A stretch of 64,000 nucleotides of DNA from Oscillospiraceae bacterium (GCA_902796905.1 CADBQU010000024.1:1-64000); one strand, 5' to 3'; positions 25,239-34,532 are shown, counted from the first letter of the stretch. Made by a program: numbers and translations. Notes: a model not told the origin generated them from the letters alone.

Positions 25239-25919
25239 ATGATAAAAGTTTTGCTTCGCACACTTATATCTTATATTGCCATTATAGTTTCCATAAGGCT
25301 TATGGGTAAAAGACAAATAGGCGATATGCAACCTACCGAATTGGTGGTTACCCTTTTAATAGGCGAGCTCATAGCTATAAGCCTGCAAGATTTGGGCGAG
25401 CCCATTCTTTTAAGCTTAAGCTCTATTTTTATTTTAGTTTTTTTGGAAGTTGCCGTTTCTTTTGTTTGCTCAAAAGTTCCGTTTATAAAAAGACTTTTGG
25501 GAGGAAAACCCATAGTTTTAATAAATAAAGGAGTTATAGACCAAAAGGCTATGGCGGAGGTTAGAATGAGCAGTGAGGATTTGCTTAACCTTTTGCACTC
25601 TTTCGGTACTTTTGATATAGAAGATGTTTACTGTGCGGTTTTGGAAGTAAACGGTACGCTTTCGGTAAATCTTAAAAAAGAAGCCCAGCCGTTAACCTTA
25701 AAAGCTCCCCAAAATTCACTTCCGCTTTTGGTGGTAAGCAACGGCAAACTAATTACGACTTCTATTAAATATTTAGGTCTAAAAAAGCAGGATTTTATGC
25801 TTCTTTTAAAAAACAAAAAGGCAAATTTAAAAGATATTTACTTTATGACTTTGGATTCCGGAGGAAATACCGTAATTATAAATAAAACCCAAACCCCAAA
25901 AAAGGAGAATGTTCAATGA
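25239..25919 (+). CDS. DUF421 membrane protein (YetF-like)
   Basis: The 226-residue product has two to three N-terminal membrane segments, the family motif RLMGKRQIGDMQPTELVV (about 20-37), then a soluble DUF421 domain. YetF/YdfR-type proteins are linked to spores and membrane stress in Bacillus; no function is established. AAAGGAGA precedes the ATG. The DUF4363 gene follows with a 4-base overlap, a pairing common in Clostridia, which suggests a two-protein membrane complex. Confidence 0.87.
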   Translation: MIKVLLRTLISYIAIIVSIRLMGKRQIGDMQPTELVVTLLIGELIAISLQDLGEPILLSLSSIFILVFLEVAVSFVCSKVPFIKRLLGGKPIVLINKGVIDQKAMAEVRMSSEDLLNLLHSFGTFDIEDVYCAVLEVNGTLSVNLKKEAQPLTLKAPQNSLPLLVVSNGKLITTSIKYLGLKKQDFMLLLKNKKANLKDIYFMTLDSGGNTVIINKTQTPKKENVQ

Positions 25920-26296
25920 AACATTTAGTTGCAAGCTTTTTAATTTTTGCGTTGGTTTTAACCGTTTGTTTTATGGGCTCCGGTACCATAGTTTGCGGCA
26001 CAAACGAATTAACCCAAAAAACAGATGCCGTTATACAAAACGTAAACGACGATAATTATTCCGACGCATTAAAAAATCTTAATGGGTTGGTGGAATTCTG
26101 GGATAAAACCCAAAACAAATTTATACCGTTTATAAATATGGAACGAGTAGACGAAATAAGCGAAAAACTGAATTCCATACAATCTTTTTGCAACAAAGAA
26201 AACAAACCGCATATGTTGGCGGAGCTTTCCTCCGTAAAATTTTTAATACAGGATTTAAAAGAAGCCGAAGAATTCAGCATTTTTTCTTTGGTATAA
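25916..26296 (+). CDS. DUF4363 family protein
   Basis: The 126-residue product has a signal-anchor helix (about 5-28) and an extracytoplasmic, mostly helical domain. It matches the DUF4363 proteins found after DUF421 genes. Start overlaps the previous stop (ATGA), with AAAGGAGAA upstream. Role unknown; likely works with the DUF421 protein. Confidence 0.75.
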   Translation: MKHLVASFLIFALVLTVCFMGSGTIVCGTNELTQKTDAVIQNVNDDNYSDALKNLNGLVEFWDKTQNKFIPFINMERVDEISEKLNSIQSFCNKENKPHMLAELSSVKFLIQDLKEAEEFSIFSLV

Positions 26297-26345
26297 AAAA
26301 TCGGTGCAAAAAATAAAAATAAAAGAAAAAAGAAAATTTTTAAAT

Positions 26346-27017
26346 TTATTTTTTAAAAATTTTTGTTTGGAATTTTTTATAAGAAAAATAAATTAAATTT
26401 CCAAAAGAAATCAAACTTAAAAATTCTCCTGCTGCCACATAAAGCGCCAAAAGCCAAAAAGCGGTTTTTTCGGTTCCGAAACAAAATTTTAATTCCAAAC
26501 CCACTATTATGCCGTTTATAACGCTTGGAAAAACAATAAATAAAAACGGATAATTTTTTATTTTAATATTTTTAAACAAGTAAATTAATGCGGCGCTTAA
26601 AAATGTTGCCAAAGAGCCGAAAATAACGTCCGCCATTCCCATAGGGCTGAAAAGATTGGAAATTATACACCCTACGGTTAAACCTGGTATGGCGGCGGGG
26701 GTAAATAAAGCCAAAGCGCAAAAGCCTTCGGATATTCTTAGCTGCACCGAGCCGAAAGAAAGCGGAGCCAAAGCCAAAGTTACCGCTGCGTATAAAGCGG
26801 CTATAACTGCGCCCTCTATTAAAAAATAAGTGTTTTTTTTAACGTTAACTTTATTTTTTTTAAGGTTAACGTTATTTGTTTTTTCTTTTTCCGTTTTTTC
26901 GTTTGTTCTTTCGTTTGCCTTTTCGTCTATTTTTGAATTTGTTTCGGTGTTTGCTTTTTCGGCGGTTTTGTTTTGTGTTTTTTCTTTTGTTAAAAAATCT
27001 TTTTCTTTTTTGTTCAT
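26346..27017 (-). CDS. queT: QueT family preQ1/queuosine-precursor transporter
   Basis: The last 160 residues are a QueT (DUF988) ECF-type S component with five to six membrane segments (YFLIEGAVIAALYAAVTLAL; SFGSVQLRISEGFCAL). QueT takes up a queuosine precursor with the ECF module. A preQ1-I riboswitch precedes the gene directly, confirming the ligand. The first 65 residues are a Lys/Glu/Asn/Thr-rich tail not seen in usual QueT proteins (total 223 versus about 160-170). Ribosome site AAAGGA lies inside the riboswitch tail. Confidence 0.93.
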   Translation of the reverse strand: MNKKEKDFLTKEKTQNKTAEKANTETNSKIDEKANERTNEKTEKEKTNNVNLKKNKVNVKKNTYFLIEGAVIAALYAAVTLALAPLSFGSVQLRISEGFCALALFTPAAIPGLTVGCIISNLFSPMGMADVIFGSLATFLSAALIYLFKNIKIKNYPFLFIVFPSVINGIIVGLELKFCFGTEKTAFWLLALYVAAGEFLSLISFGNLIYFSYKKFQTKIFKK

Positions 27018-27025
27018 TTTTTAGC

Positions 27026-27068
27026 TTCCTTTAGTTTTTATTATTGTCGGGATTTTGCGAACCGACAG
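27026..27068 (-). promoter_or_regulatory. preQ1-I riboswitch of queT
   Basis: On the minus strand a stem TGTCGG/CCGACA (27062-27067 with 27045-27050) has the loop TTCGCAAAATC, and the tail reads AATAAAAACTAAAGGAA, matching the preQ1-I consensus GGTTC...CCC followed by AAAAACTAA. The AAAGGA ribosome site is in the tail, so preQ1 binding would form the pseudoknot that hides it, a translational switch. It ends 9 bases before the queT start codon. Confidence 0.9.
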
Positions 27069-27224
27069 AAAAATTACTTTTCCTTTATAATTTTATCATA
27101 TTTTTAATAAAAAACAATAGTATTTAAACAATAGATCTTAAATAATAAGTATTTAAAAGTTTAAGATATTGTTTTTTGTGATTTTTGCACTTGTTTTTTG
27201 CGCTGTTTTTATTGATTTTTGGGG

Positions 27225-27252
27225 TTGCTTTTTAATATTGTTGTGCTATAAT
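27225..27252 (+). promoter_or_regulatory. Promoter of a short transcript
   Basis: TTGCTT (27225-27230) and TATAAT (27247-27252) are separated by 16 bases, predicting a start near 27259. Confidence 0.6.
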
Positions 27253-27258
27253 AAAAGC

Positions 27259-27304
27259 GGAGAAAAGGAGAGGCAAAGTACCTGAGGCGCTTTGCATCTT
27301 TTTT
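27259..27304 (+). ncRNA. Candidate short RNA with its own terminator
   Basis: From the predicted start the transcript would be about 45 bases and end in GCAAAG(27273-27278)...CTTTGC(27290-27295) followed by ATCTTTTTTG, a terminator form. It has no start codon-like ORF. It lies between queT (opposite strand) and a promoter-linked element. It may be an sRNA or attenuator of the polysaccharide deacetylase; not recognised as a known family. Confidence 0.35.
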
Positions 27305-27327
27305 GTTTAGAAAATATCATAGGTTTT

Positions 27328-27418
27328 TATAAAATGTTCGCAGACCAAACAAAGCAAAGCTTTGTTTTAAAAAGCTTTTGCCAAGGCTTTGCCTTTCGGA
27401 CTTCGTCCGGCCTGCTCC
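27328..27418 (+). repeat. Promoter-linked cloverleaf element, copy 4
   Basis: TATAAA replaces TATAAT; then ATGTTCGCAGACC. GCAGACC pairs with GGCCTGC (27407-27415 area) with one A-C mismatch. Hairpins inside have stems AAACAAAGC, AAGGC and CGGAC (loop TTCG). It lies 39 bases before the polysaccharide deacetylase start on the same strand. Confidence 0.65.
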
Positions 27419-27457
27419 GTTAAACAAAACAACCGAAAATTAAGCGGAGGAATAAAC

Positions 27458-28081
27458 GTGGAAAAGAAATATTGTGCAATAACTTTTGATGACGGACCCA
27501 ACGAATTTACGGTTGCCATAACGGATAAGTTTATAGAATACGGCGGCAAAGCCTCGTTTATGGTTATGGGAGACAGAATTAACGACCAAACCGAAAAATA
27601 TCTTAAATATGCAATAGATAAAGGCTTTTTATTGGCCTCGCATTCCTAAACGCATGCGCATTTGGAATTTTTATCGTATGATGAAGCCAAAAATGAACTT
27701 ACGGCTCCCGTAAAAGAGCTTAAAAAAAGATTTAACTATTCTACCTGCTATGCAAGGGTTCCATACATAATATACAGCAATAAATCTTTAAAAGCCGCAA
27801 AAGACGCAGGGCTTATTTTGTGCGGCACCGATATAGACGGCGGAGCGGATTGGGACCCGAACGTTACACCCGAACACATAGCAAAACATGTTTTAAGTTA
27901 TTTTGCAGACGGTGCCATAGCCTGTTTGCATGTAACCGAAAACACTTTAAAAGCGTTGGATATAATTTTGCCGGAGCTTAAAAACAGGGGGTTTGAGTTT
28001 TTAACGGTGGATGATCTTTTAAAGGTTAAAAACAAAAAGGCTCCGTTTGGCATTAATATAGATAACGTTAACGATTTATAG
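27458..28081 (+). pseudogene. Polysaccharide deacetylase, broken by an in-frame stop
   Basis: A GTG start with GGAGGA 6 bases upstream opens a NodB-type deacetylase. Motif 1 TFDDGP (residues about 9-14) is intact. At 27647-27649 TAA replaces the Tyr of the zinc motif: the peptide reads ASHS, stop, THAHLEFL in the same frame, so His-Ser-x-Thr-His is interrupted. The same frame continues to 28081 with ARVPY and LCGTDIDGG-type motifs. The single substitution abolishes a full-length product unless read through; family enzymes de-acetylate cell-wall or chitin-like polymers. No other damage is seen, so it may be recent or a sequencing error. Confidence 0.88.
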
Positions 28082-28093
28082 ATTTTTATAAAC

Positions 28094-28178
28094 GGCGGGT
28101 TTGTTAAACCTTTGGTTTAACAAACGCCGAAAGCAAAGCTTTCGGCGTTTTAAAAGGCAAAGCCTTTTAAAAACCGCC
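28094..28178. repeat. Intergenic cloverleaf palindrome 11 (divergent arms)
   Basis: Outer stem GGCGGgTTT/AAACCGCC encloses GTTAAACC, ACGCCGAAAGC and TTTTAAAAGGC arms. The architecture is the same but none of the three arms has the usual sequence, so it is the fold that recurs. Confidence 0.78.
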
Positions 28179-28209
28179 TTAGGCAAAAAAAAATAAAAGA
28201 GGTATTATT

Positions 28210-29070
28210 ATGAAAATTACCGTTACAAACAGTGTTTTTCCTGTTGAAAGCGAAATGTGCGGCACTATTGAGCGTTTGGCAAAAATAGGCTTCGGCGGTG
28301 TGGATTTGTGTTTAGACCAATGCACAAACCCCAATCATCCTTTTAACACCGATGAATCGCAAAACTATGTAAACAAATTAAACGATGTAATTAAAAAAAC
28401 GGGAGTGGATTGCCCCATTAGCCATTTGTTCGGCGAAGCCGACCAATCTCCCAAAAGATTTGAACCTATTATAAAAGCTATAAGCCAAATAGGAACAAAA
28501 ATTTCCGTTTTGCACCCCATTTGGAGAATAGACGATAAAGTAATACATAACGACGAACAGTTTTTGGAAATAAACTATAAAGCTTTTAAAGAACATTTAA
28601 AAACGGCGGAATATTACGGCGTTATGCTTTGCACCGAAAATATTTTGTGGGGCTCAAGCGCAAAACCGGTAATAGCCGATAAACTTGTAGAGGAAATAGG
28701 CAGCGAGTATTTCGGCTGGTGTTTCGATACGGGCCACGCAAATATTTTTGATATAAAACCCAAGGATATTGTAGGTTTAAAACATACGCCTGCTTTACTT
28801 CATATTCACGATAACCACGGCTCGCCCGAATGGGATAAAATTAATATGCACGCAAGCGTAGGGGTAGACGAACACTTAATTCCCTACGACGGAATTATTA
28901 ATTGGGGCGAATTTTTAAAAACTTTAAAAGAAATAAACTATAAAGGCGTATTTAATTTGGAAGCTTCTCATCAGGCTTATAACGCACCCGACGAAGAAAA
29001 AGACGCCATTTTAAAACAACTTTTAACGCGCGCCGAAAAAATGGTGGAAGAGTATAATTCTTTAAAATAA
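28210..29070 (+). CDS. Sugar phosphate isomerase/epimerase-like TIM barrel protein
   Basis: The 286-residue product is an AP-endonuclease-2/xylose-isomerase-like TIM barrel (MKITVTNSVF, then GFGGVDLCLDQ). Metal-ligand candidates are HPIW, CTENILWG, CFDTGHANIF, HIHDN and NLEASH. It likely acts on a sugar or cyclitol; substrate not known. AGAGGT precedes the ATG. The PHP gene follows after 28 bases, so both likely form an operon. Confidence 0.8.
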   Translation: MKITVTNSVFPVESEMCGTIERLAKIGFGGVDLCLDQCTNPNHPFNTDESQNYVNKLNDVIKKTGVDCPISHLFGEADQSPKRFEPIIKAISQIGTKISVLHPIWRIDDKVIHNDEQFLEINYKAFKEHLKTAEYYGVMLCTENILWGSSAKPVIADKLVEEIGSEYFGWCFDTGHANIFDIKPKDIVGLKHTPALLHIHDNHGSPEWDKINMHASVGVDEHLIPYDGIINWGEFLKTLKEINYKGVFNLEASHQAYNAPDEEKDAILKQLLTRAEKMVEEYNSLK

Positions 29071-29098
29071 AATTTTTATAAGAAAAGAGAAATTTTTT

Positions 29099-30088
29099 AT
29101 GAAAAAATACCTGTTGCCGAAAACCGGATTTTTTTACAAAGCCAATATGCATTGCCATACAACGCTGTCAGACGGCAAGCTAACCCCACAAGAAATTAAA
29201 GAACATTACAAAAACAAAGGATATTCCGTTGTAGCCTTTACCGACCACGATATTTTTATTCCGCATCCCGAACTTAAAGACGATAATTTTTTACCGCTTA
29301 ACGGCTTTGAAGTTGAAATTAACCAGGAAAACACAGAAAATATCCACGCCGCAAAAACGTGCCACATTTGTTTTGTGGCATTAAACGAAAACATAACGGA
29401 ACAACCTATGTGGAATCCCGAATACTTGTTTGGCAATGCGCCTAAAAACGCAAAACTTGTAAAATATAATGCTAACGAGCCGTTTTTTAAAAGACCCTAC
29501 GGCAGCCAAACAATAAGTAAAATGATGCACATAGGCAAACAAAAAGGCTTTTTTGTAACATATAATCATCCGGTTTGGTCTTTGGAAAATTACGGAGATT
29601 ATATTAACTATACCGGCATGGACGCCGTAGAAATTTTAAATTACAGTTGTGCCAGAATAGGTTTAACCGATTCCGTTACGGTTTACGACGATTTATTGCG
29701 AGCCGGAAATAAAATTTATGCCTTAGCAACGGACGACTGCCACACCGAACCCGATATAGGCGGCGGATTTATTGTAATTAAAGCCGAAGCCTTAACGTAT
29801 TCGGCTGTTGCAAGCGCTTTAAAAAACGGAAATTTTTATGCTTCAAGCGGACCGGAAATAAAAGAGCTTTATTTTGAAAACAACACATTATATTACAAAT
29901 GCTCCGAAGCGCTTTCGGTAACATTTACCACCGATGTGCGCTGGGCCGACGCCCACACCGCAAAAACCGATTTAGTTACCGAAGGACATTTTGAAGTTCC
30001 CGATTGCTGCAATTATTTTCGTTTAACCGTAACCGACAGCCACGGAAAACAAGCGCACAGCAACGCTTATTTTACAAAAGACCTATAA
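29099..30088 (+). CDS. PHP-domain phosphoesterase
   Basis: The 329-residue product has an N-terminal PHP domain with metal-ligand motifs NMHCHTTLSDG (about 17-27) and FTDHDIFIPH, plus later TYNHPVW and ATDDCH. This fits trinuclear-metal phosphoesterases of the PHP family; a C-terminal beta domain of about 75 residues follows. The substrate is unknown. Co-transcribed with the upstream TIM barrel gene. Confidence 0.82.
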   Translation: MKKYLLPKTGFFYKANMHCHTTLSDGKLTPQEIKEHYKNKGYSVVAFTDHDIFIPHPELKDDNFLPLNGFEVEINQENTENIHAAKTCHICFVALNENITEQPMWNPEYLFGNAPKNAKLVKYNANEPFFKRPYGSQTISKMMHIGKQKGFFVTYNHPVWSLENYGDYINYTGMDAVEILNYSCARIGLTDSVTVYDDLLRAGNKIYALATDDCHTEPDIGGGFIVIKAEALTYSAVASALKNGNFYASSGPEIKELYFENNTLYYKCSEALSVTFTTDVRWADAHTAKTDLVTEGHFEVPDCCNYFRLTVTDSHGKQAHSNAYFTKDL

Positions 30089-30103
30089 AATAAAAAAAAA
30101 AAT

Positions 30104-30153
30104 AAAAAAACATCTCGTTCAAACGCAGTTTTTGTTTGAACGAGATGTTTTTT
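30104..30153. terminator. Bidirectional terminator
   Basis: CATCTCGTTCAAAC (30111-30124) pairs with GTTTGAACGAGATG (30134-30147), 14 bp, flanked by seven As and six Ts. It ends both the PHP gene and the convergent rny gene. Confidence 0.95.
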
Positions 30154-30161
30154 ATAGGTTT

Positions 30162-31712
30162 TTATTTTGCTATATCGCTTACTCTGTTTTCTCTTATAAC
30201 GTTTACTTTTATTTGTCCCGGATATTCCATTTCGTTTTCTATTCTTTGGGCTATGTCATGCGCCATAATAGTCATTTGGTCGTCTGAAATAAGTTCGGGT
30301 TTTACAATTATTCTTATTTCGCGTCCGGCTTGAATAGCATACGAATTTTCAACTCCCGTAAAGGAATTTGCTATTTCTTCAAGTTTTTCTAAACGCTTAA
30401 TGTAGTTTTCAATGTTTTCTCTTCTGGCTCCCGGTCTTGCAGCCGAAATGGCATCCGCCGCCTGTACCAAACAGGCGATAACGGTTTTGGCTTCAACCTC
30501 TCCGTGGTGAGCGTGAATAGCGTGTATAATCTCTTCGCTTTCTTTGCAGCGCTTTGCAACTTCTACGCCCAATTGAATATGCGAGCCTTCCTGTTCGTGG
30601 TCTATGGCTTTGCCTATATCGTGAAGCAGTCCGGCGCGTTTTGCCAAAGTAACGTTCGCACCTATTTCGCTTGCCATAAGACCTGCCAAATGGCAAACCT
30701 CAAGCGAATGGTTAAGTACGTTTTGACCGTAGCTGGTGCGGTAGTAAAGCTTACCTAAAAGACGAACAAGTTCGGGATTGAGTCCGTGAATACCGGCGCT
30801 TAAACAAGCTTTTTCGCCTTCTCTTGCTATAACCTTTTCTACTTCCGCCGTGGCTTTTGTAACGGTTTCTTCTATTCTTGCCGGATGAATGCGTCCGTCC
30901 ATAATAAGTTTTTCCAAAGAAAGCCTTGCAATTTCTCTGCGTATGGGATCGAAACTCGAAATGGTAATGGCTTCGGGAGTATCGTCTATAATAAGATCTA
31001 CGCCCGTAGCGGTTTCTATAGCCCTTATGTTCCTTCCCTCTCGGCCTATAATTCTGCCTTTCATTTCGTCGCTGGGAAGCTCAACAACCGAAATCGTAGC
31101 TTCACTGGAATGGTCTGCGGCGCAGCGCTGAATGGCTTCGCCGATAATTTTTTGAGCTATCTCTTCGGAATTGTCTTTTATTTGTTTTTGGTACATTTCA
31201 ATTTTTAAGGCTTTTTCGTGGTTTAGTTCGCCGTCAAGCAAACTAAGCAAATGGTCTTTTGCCTGAGAAGCCGTAAAACCCGAAATCCTTTCAAGCATTT
31301 CAAGCTGACTTTTTTTAATTTGTTCGCTTTCGGCGTTTCTGGCGTCAACCTCTTTTTGCTTTTTGGCAATGTCTTCTTCCTTTTTTTCAAGGTTTAAAAG
31401 CTTGCGGTCCATAGCTTCTTCTTTTTGCTGAAATCTGTTTTCCTGACGCTGAACCTCGCGTCTGCGTTCTTTAATTTCATTGTCGGCTTCGGTTCTAAGC
31501 CTGTGAATTTCATCTTTAGCTTCAATTAAAGCTTCTTTCTTTTTTGCCTCCGCCGTATTAACTGCGTCGCTCAAAATTTTTCTGGCTTGTTCGTCCGCAG
31601 AGCCTAAAATTGTAGCGTCTGCCTTTTTTCTGTAAAAAGAGCCTATTAAAAATCCAACAACGGCTAAAATAACGGCAATAATAATGGTAACAATAATAAT
31701 AACGTCGTGCAA
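30162..31712 (-). CDS. rny: Ribonuclease Y
   Basis: RNase Y is the membrane-anchored endoribonuclease that starts mRNA decay in many Firmicutes. From the TTG at 31712, 8 bases after AAGGAGG, the product has 516 residues, the family length; an ATG 14 codons earlier lies before the ribosome site and is not used. It has an N-terminal membrane helix (about 3-24), a long coiled coil to about 195, a KH domain ([15 protein letters not shown]) and an HD domain ([12 protein letters not shown]). Confidence 0.95.
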   Translation of the reverse strand: MHDVIIIVTIIIAVILAVVGFLIGSFYRKKADATILGSADEQARKILSDAVNTAEAKKKEALIEAKDEIHRLRTEADNEIKERRREVQRQENRFQQKEEAMDRKLLNLEKKEEDIAKKQKEVDARNAESEQIKKSQLEMLERISGFTASQAKDHLLSLLDGELNHEKALKIEMYQKQIKDNSEEIAQKIIGEAIQRCAADHSSEATISVVELPSDEMKGRIIGREGRNIRAIETATGVDLIIDDTPEAITISSFDPIRREIARLSLEKLIMDGRIHPARIEETVTKATAEVEKVIAREGEKACLSAGIHGLNPELVRLLGKLYYRTSYGQNVLNHSLEVCHLAGLMASEIGANVTLAKRAGLLHDIGKAIDHEQEGSHIQLGVEVAKRCKESEEIIHAIHAHHGEVEAKTVIACLVQAADAISAARPGARRENIENYIKRLEKLEEIANSFTGVENSYAIQAGREIRIIVKPELISDDQMTIMAHDIAQRIENEMEYPGQIKVNVIRENRVSDIAK

Positions 31713-32589
31713 AAATAGCACCTCCTTATAATTAACCGCCTTTAAAAAAATCACCGTTAGGTTTGGTTAATTTAAGAAAGTGCTTAAAATTTTGTTTAAA
31801 AGAAGCGTTGGCTTAAGCGTTGGCATTTTTAAAGCTTTAAATTTAAACCCAAATAAAAAACCAAAAATAAAAACACAAAATTTTTAACCGCATAAAATAA
31901 AAAACCAAAACGGTAAATTTAAGCGTAAAAGCAAAAAACAAAATTTTAAAAAACTTAAATTGAATTTTAAATTAAATTTTGTACGGCTTTACGGTTTTGT
32001 TTTTGTTTTTAGGTATTTTTATTAATTTTTAAAATGTAAAAATGTTTTTAAAGCTTGAAAAAATACAACCTTAAAAAGTATATTAAAACGCATTAAACAT
32101 AAAATAAGCCCTTTAACCTAAAGTTAAATTTTTAAACAAATAAAAATAAATCCAAACTTATATACCGGCTTATTAATTGCTTAAAATAAAAGCAAAAAAA
32201 GCTAAGTTAAATATAAATTTTTAAAACAAGATTTTATGTTATTTGTTAGGGGTGGCGGGTAAACCCATGAAACGATTGTTTTATATTTTATTTTAATATT
32301 TTATTTTAATAATTAAGTAAAAAGTATTTATAAAATAAATTTAAAATTTAAAATAAATTAAAAATGCTTTAGGCGTTAAACTAATCCTTTTCACAAATAT
32401 ATTTTATAACCTTTTAAATATATTGTCAAGAAAAATTAGTGTACATATTTACAGAAAATGTATAAACCGTTCCGTAAATTGGTTATTTTGTACAATGCGT
32501 TACAAAAAAATAAAGCATTTAAGCCTTTTGTGTTTTTTTTAAAATGCAAAAAATGTCAAAATTGAAAGATGAAAACTTTTAAAAATTAC
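31713..32589. other. AT-rich region without genes
   Basis: This 877-base gap has no ORF of note and no clear hairpin. It consists of short A/T words such as AAATTTTAAA. One 30-base island (32246-32275, core GGGGTGGCGGGTAAACCC) stands out by its G and C content and contains the short hairpin GGGTAAACCC; its role is unknown. The rny promoter should be in the left part but I cannot place it. Confidence 0.5.
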
Positions 32590-32618
32590 TTGAGGTTTTG
32601 TGAAAAATTTGTTATAAT
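32590..32618 (+). promoter_or_regulatory. Promoter of the SPKTG surface protein gene
   Basis: TTGAGG (32590-32595) and TATAAT (32613-32618) with a 17-base spacer; start near 32625, about 76 bases upstream of the ATG. Confidence 0.75.
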
Positions 32619-32700
32619 CTCATTTGCCTAAAGGTGTGTCCGCCGCCTAAAATAAAAAGCGGAAAATAAAACCAAAAACAAAACAAAGAGGAGAAGAGAA

Positions 32701-34358
32701 ATGAAAAAAAGACTATTTGCAATTTTGCTGTGTCTGGTTATGGTTGCGGAATTATTGCCTACCGCGGTATTTGCACAAACGGCATACGGCTTGTATGTAA
32801 ACGGCGAGCAATTTACAAGCGAAAAGCTTTCCGTGGCGTGCGGAGAAGGTACGGCAACCTTTGACCCGGAAACAGAAACGCTGACTCTTAACAACGCCGA
32901 AATTACAAAAGGCGGCAAAAGCGACGAAAGCCCAAAATACGGTATAAGAGTGGTTGGAGACGCAGACTTAACCATTAAACTTTCGGGAACAAACAGTATA
33001 CTTTAAATAACGGAAATATCGGCGGCGGAATTTTTGCCGACGGCGATAAAGTTAATTACAATATTACAGGCAACGGTAAGCTTGTTATTAATGTAAAGTG
33101 GGACGCGCTATATACTCTTAACGGCAACATCAGTATAGCCGACGGCGCAGATGTTGATATAACGTCAACGGACGGCTGCGGTATTATTTCTTATAATAAA
33201 GGAAATATTTCCATAAATAACGCAAAAGTAAAAACCACAGCATTATACTCTGCTTTAAACGCCAAAGAATTAGAAATTAAAAACGGAAGCGAAGTTGTGT
33301 TGGAAGCCAAAGGAGATTACTTTAACGCGGCTTATATGGGCGATGAAAACGGTGCAGGCAGCATTAAAATTACAAATTCCAAGCTTAAAGCAAAAAGCTA
33401 TTATCCCGCTTTATTTACCGAAGGCGATTTAACGGTAGACGGCGGCGAGGCAGATTGTACTTCTACTGATGACAGCGCAATTTGGACTAAGGGAGATATT
33501 TTATTTAAAGGCGATACAAAAATAATTACCGACGGTAAATACCCCATGGGCGGCAAAAGCATTACCGTTGAGGCTGCCGAGGTTGACGCCAAAAACACAA
33601 ACGAAAATAACATTCCGGCAATTTTTGACGAATGCGTACCCGTAATAGCCGACGGCTTTATACTTAAGTATGCAAAAGCGGTAGACTCCGAAAACGCGGA
33701 ATTTGATTTGCTTCCCAGCGTCACCCAATACTTTGCCCTTTACAAAAACGTTCATTTTATAACAAAGGCGGTTTACTATGTTACTTTTGCGGTAACGCCT
33801 GCGGATTTAACCAATGCGGTTATTAAAGTAAACGGCGAAAAGGTTACGGGCTCCGTTAAGTTAGAGGCAGGAACGTATCCTATTGAAGTTACAGCCGATA
33901 ATTGTAAAACCTACAAGGGTGATATTACCGTTACAGCCGACCCCGCAACTCATACTCAAATTATAGTTATGACTTATTTGTCGGCGGATTACAGTAAGGT
34001 TGACGAAGCCATAGCCAAGGTTAACAAGCTTAACAAAAACGATTATAAAGATTTTACAGCTGTAGAAAATGCCGTTAAAGCGGTTGTACGCGACAAAAAC
34101 ATTACCGAACAGGCAGAAGTGGACAAAATGGCAAAAGCTATTGAAGACGCCGTTGCGGCTTTGGAGAAAAAGCCTGCCGGTACAAATACCGGAGCAACCG
34201 GAACCGCAAACACCGAAGGTACAACCGGCTCTGCCGGCAAAAGCCCTAAAACCGGCGAAAAAAATAACCTTGCTTTGTGGTTTGCATTGCTGTTTTTAAG
34301 CGGTTGCGCAGCCGTAGGCGTAACGGTTAAAACCAAAAAGAAAACGTACAGCAAATAA
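32701..34358 (+). pseudogene. SPKTG-anchored surface protein, frameshifted
   Basis: A signal peptide (1-26, cut after VFAQ) begins the first part, which ends at TAA 33004-33006. From 33003 the next frame continues NNGNIGGG without a break to 34358, so one base has been lost near 33002 (net -1). The joined product of about 552 residues would have a parallel beta-helix-type carbohydrate-binding region, a beta-sandwich (about residues 360-420), a FIVAR-like helical repeat (YSKVDEAIAKVNKL) and a C-terminal SPKTGEKNN motif, membrane helix and KTKKK tail: a sortase signal of the (S/P)PxTG type. No slippery heptamer sits at the shift. A GAGGAGAA site precedes the ATG. Confidence 0.82.
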
Positions 34359-34372
34359 TTTAAAAATTAAGC

Positions 34373-34452
34373 TAGACAATACAATAAGGGCAACAATGCC
34401 GATAACGGCGCCGTTTTTTCAAAAAAGTATTGTATCCTGATTGTATTGTCTA
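34373..34452. repeat. Long inverted repeat with inner hairpins
   Basis: TAGACAATACAAT (34373-34385) pairs perfectly with ATTGTATTGTCTA (34440-34452), 13 bp. Inside lie GGCA-ACAA-TGCC, the palindrome AACGGCGCCGTT and a T6/A6 hairpin: again an outer stem with three arms, though the sequences differ from the other families. One arm (ATTGTATTGTCTAA) recurs alone at 49668-49681. Confidence 0.6.
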
Positions 34453-34492
34453 AACGGTTTTTAAACATTTTTTAAATATTTTAAATTTAAAC

Positions 34493-34532
34493 AAAAAGCG
34501 TTGTATTATATTTACAGCGCTTTTTATTTTTT
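34493..34532 (+). terminator. Terminator of the SPKTG protein gene
   Basis: AAAAAGCGTTGTA pairs with TACAGCGCTTTTT (13 bp, one wobble) around a 7-base loop, followed by ATTTTTTTAT. Confidence 0.85.

Noticed and set aside
27647-27649. Recoded stop (selenocysteine or pyrrolysine) in the deacetylase
   Set aside because: The codon is TAA, which is not used for either amino acid, and it sits at a Tyr position of the motif.
31713-31754. ATG start for rny
   Set aside because: The frame upstream of the TTG lies before the strong AAGGAGG site, so the ATG would be translated without one; the TTG gives the usual length.
32998-33008. Programmed -1 frameshift in the surface protein
   Set aside because: The zero-frame codons ATA CTT TAA do not form an X-XXY-YYZ slippery heptamer and no stimulatory hairpin follows.
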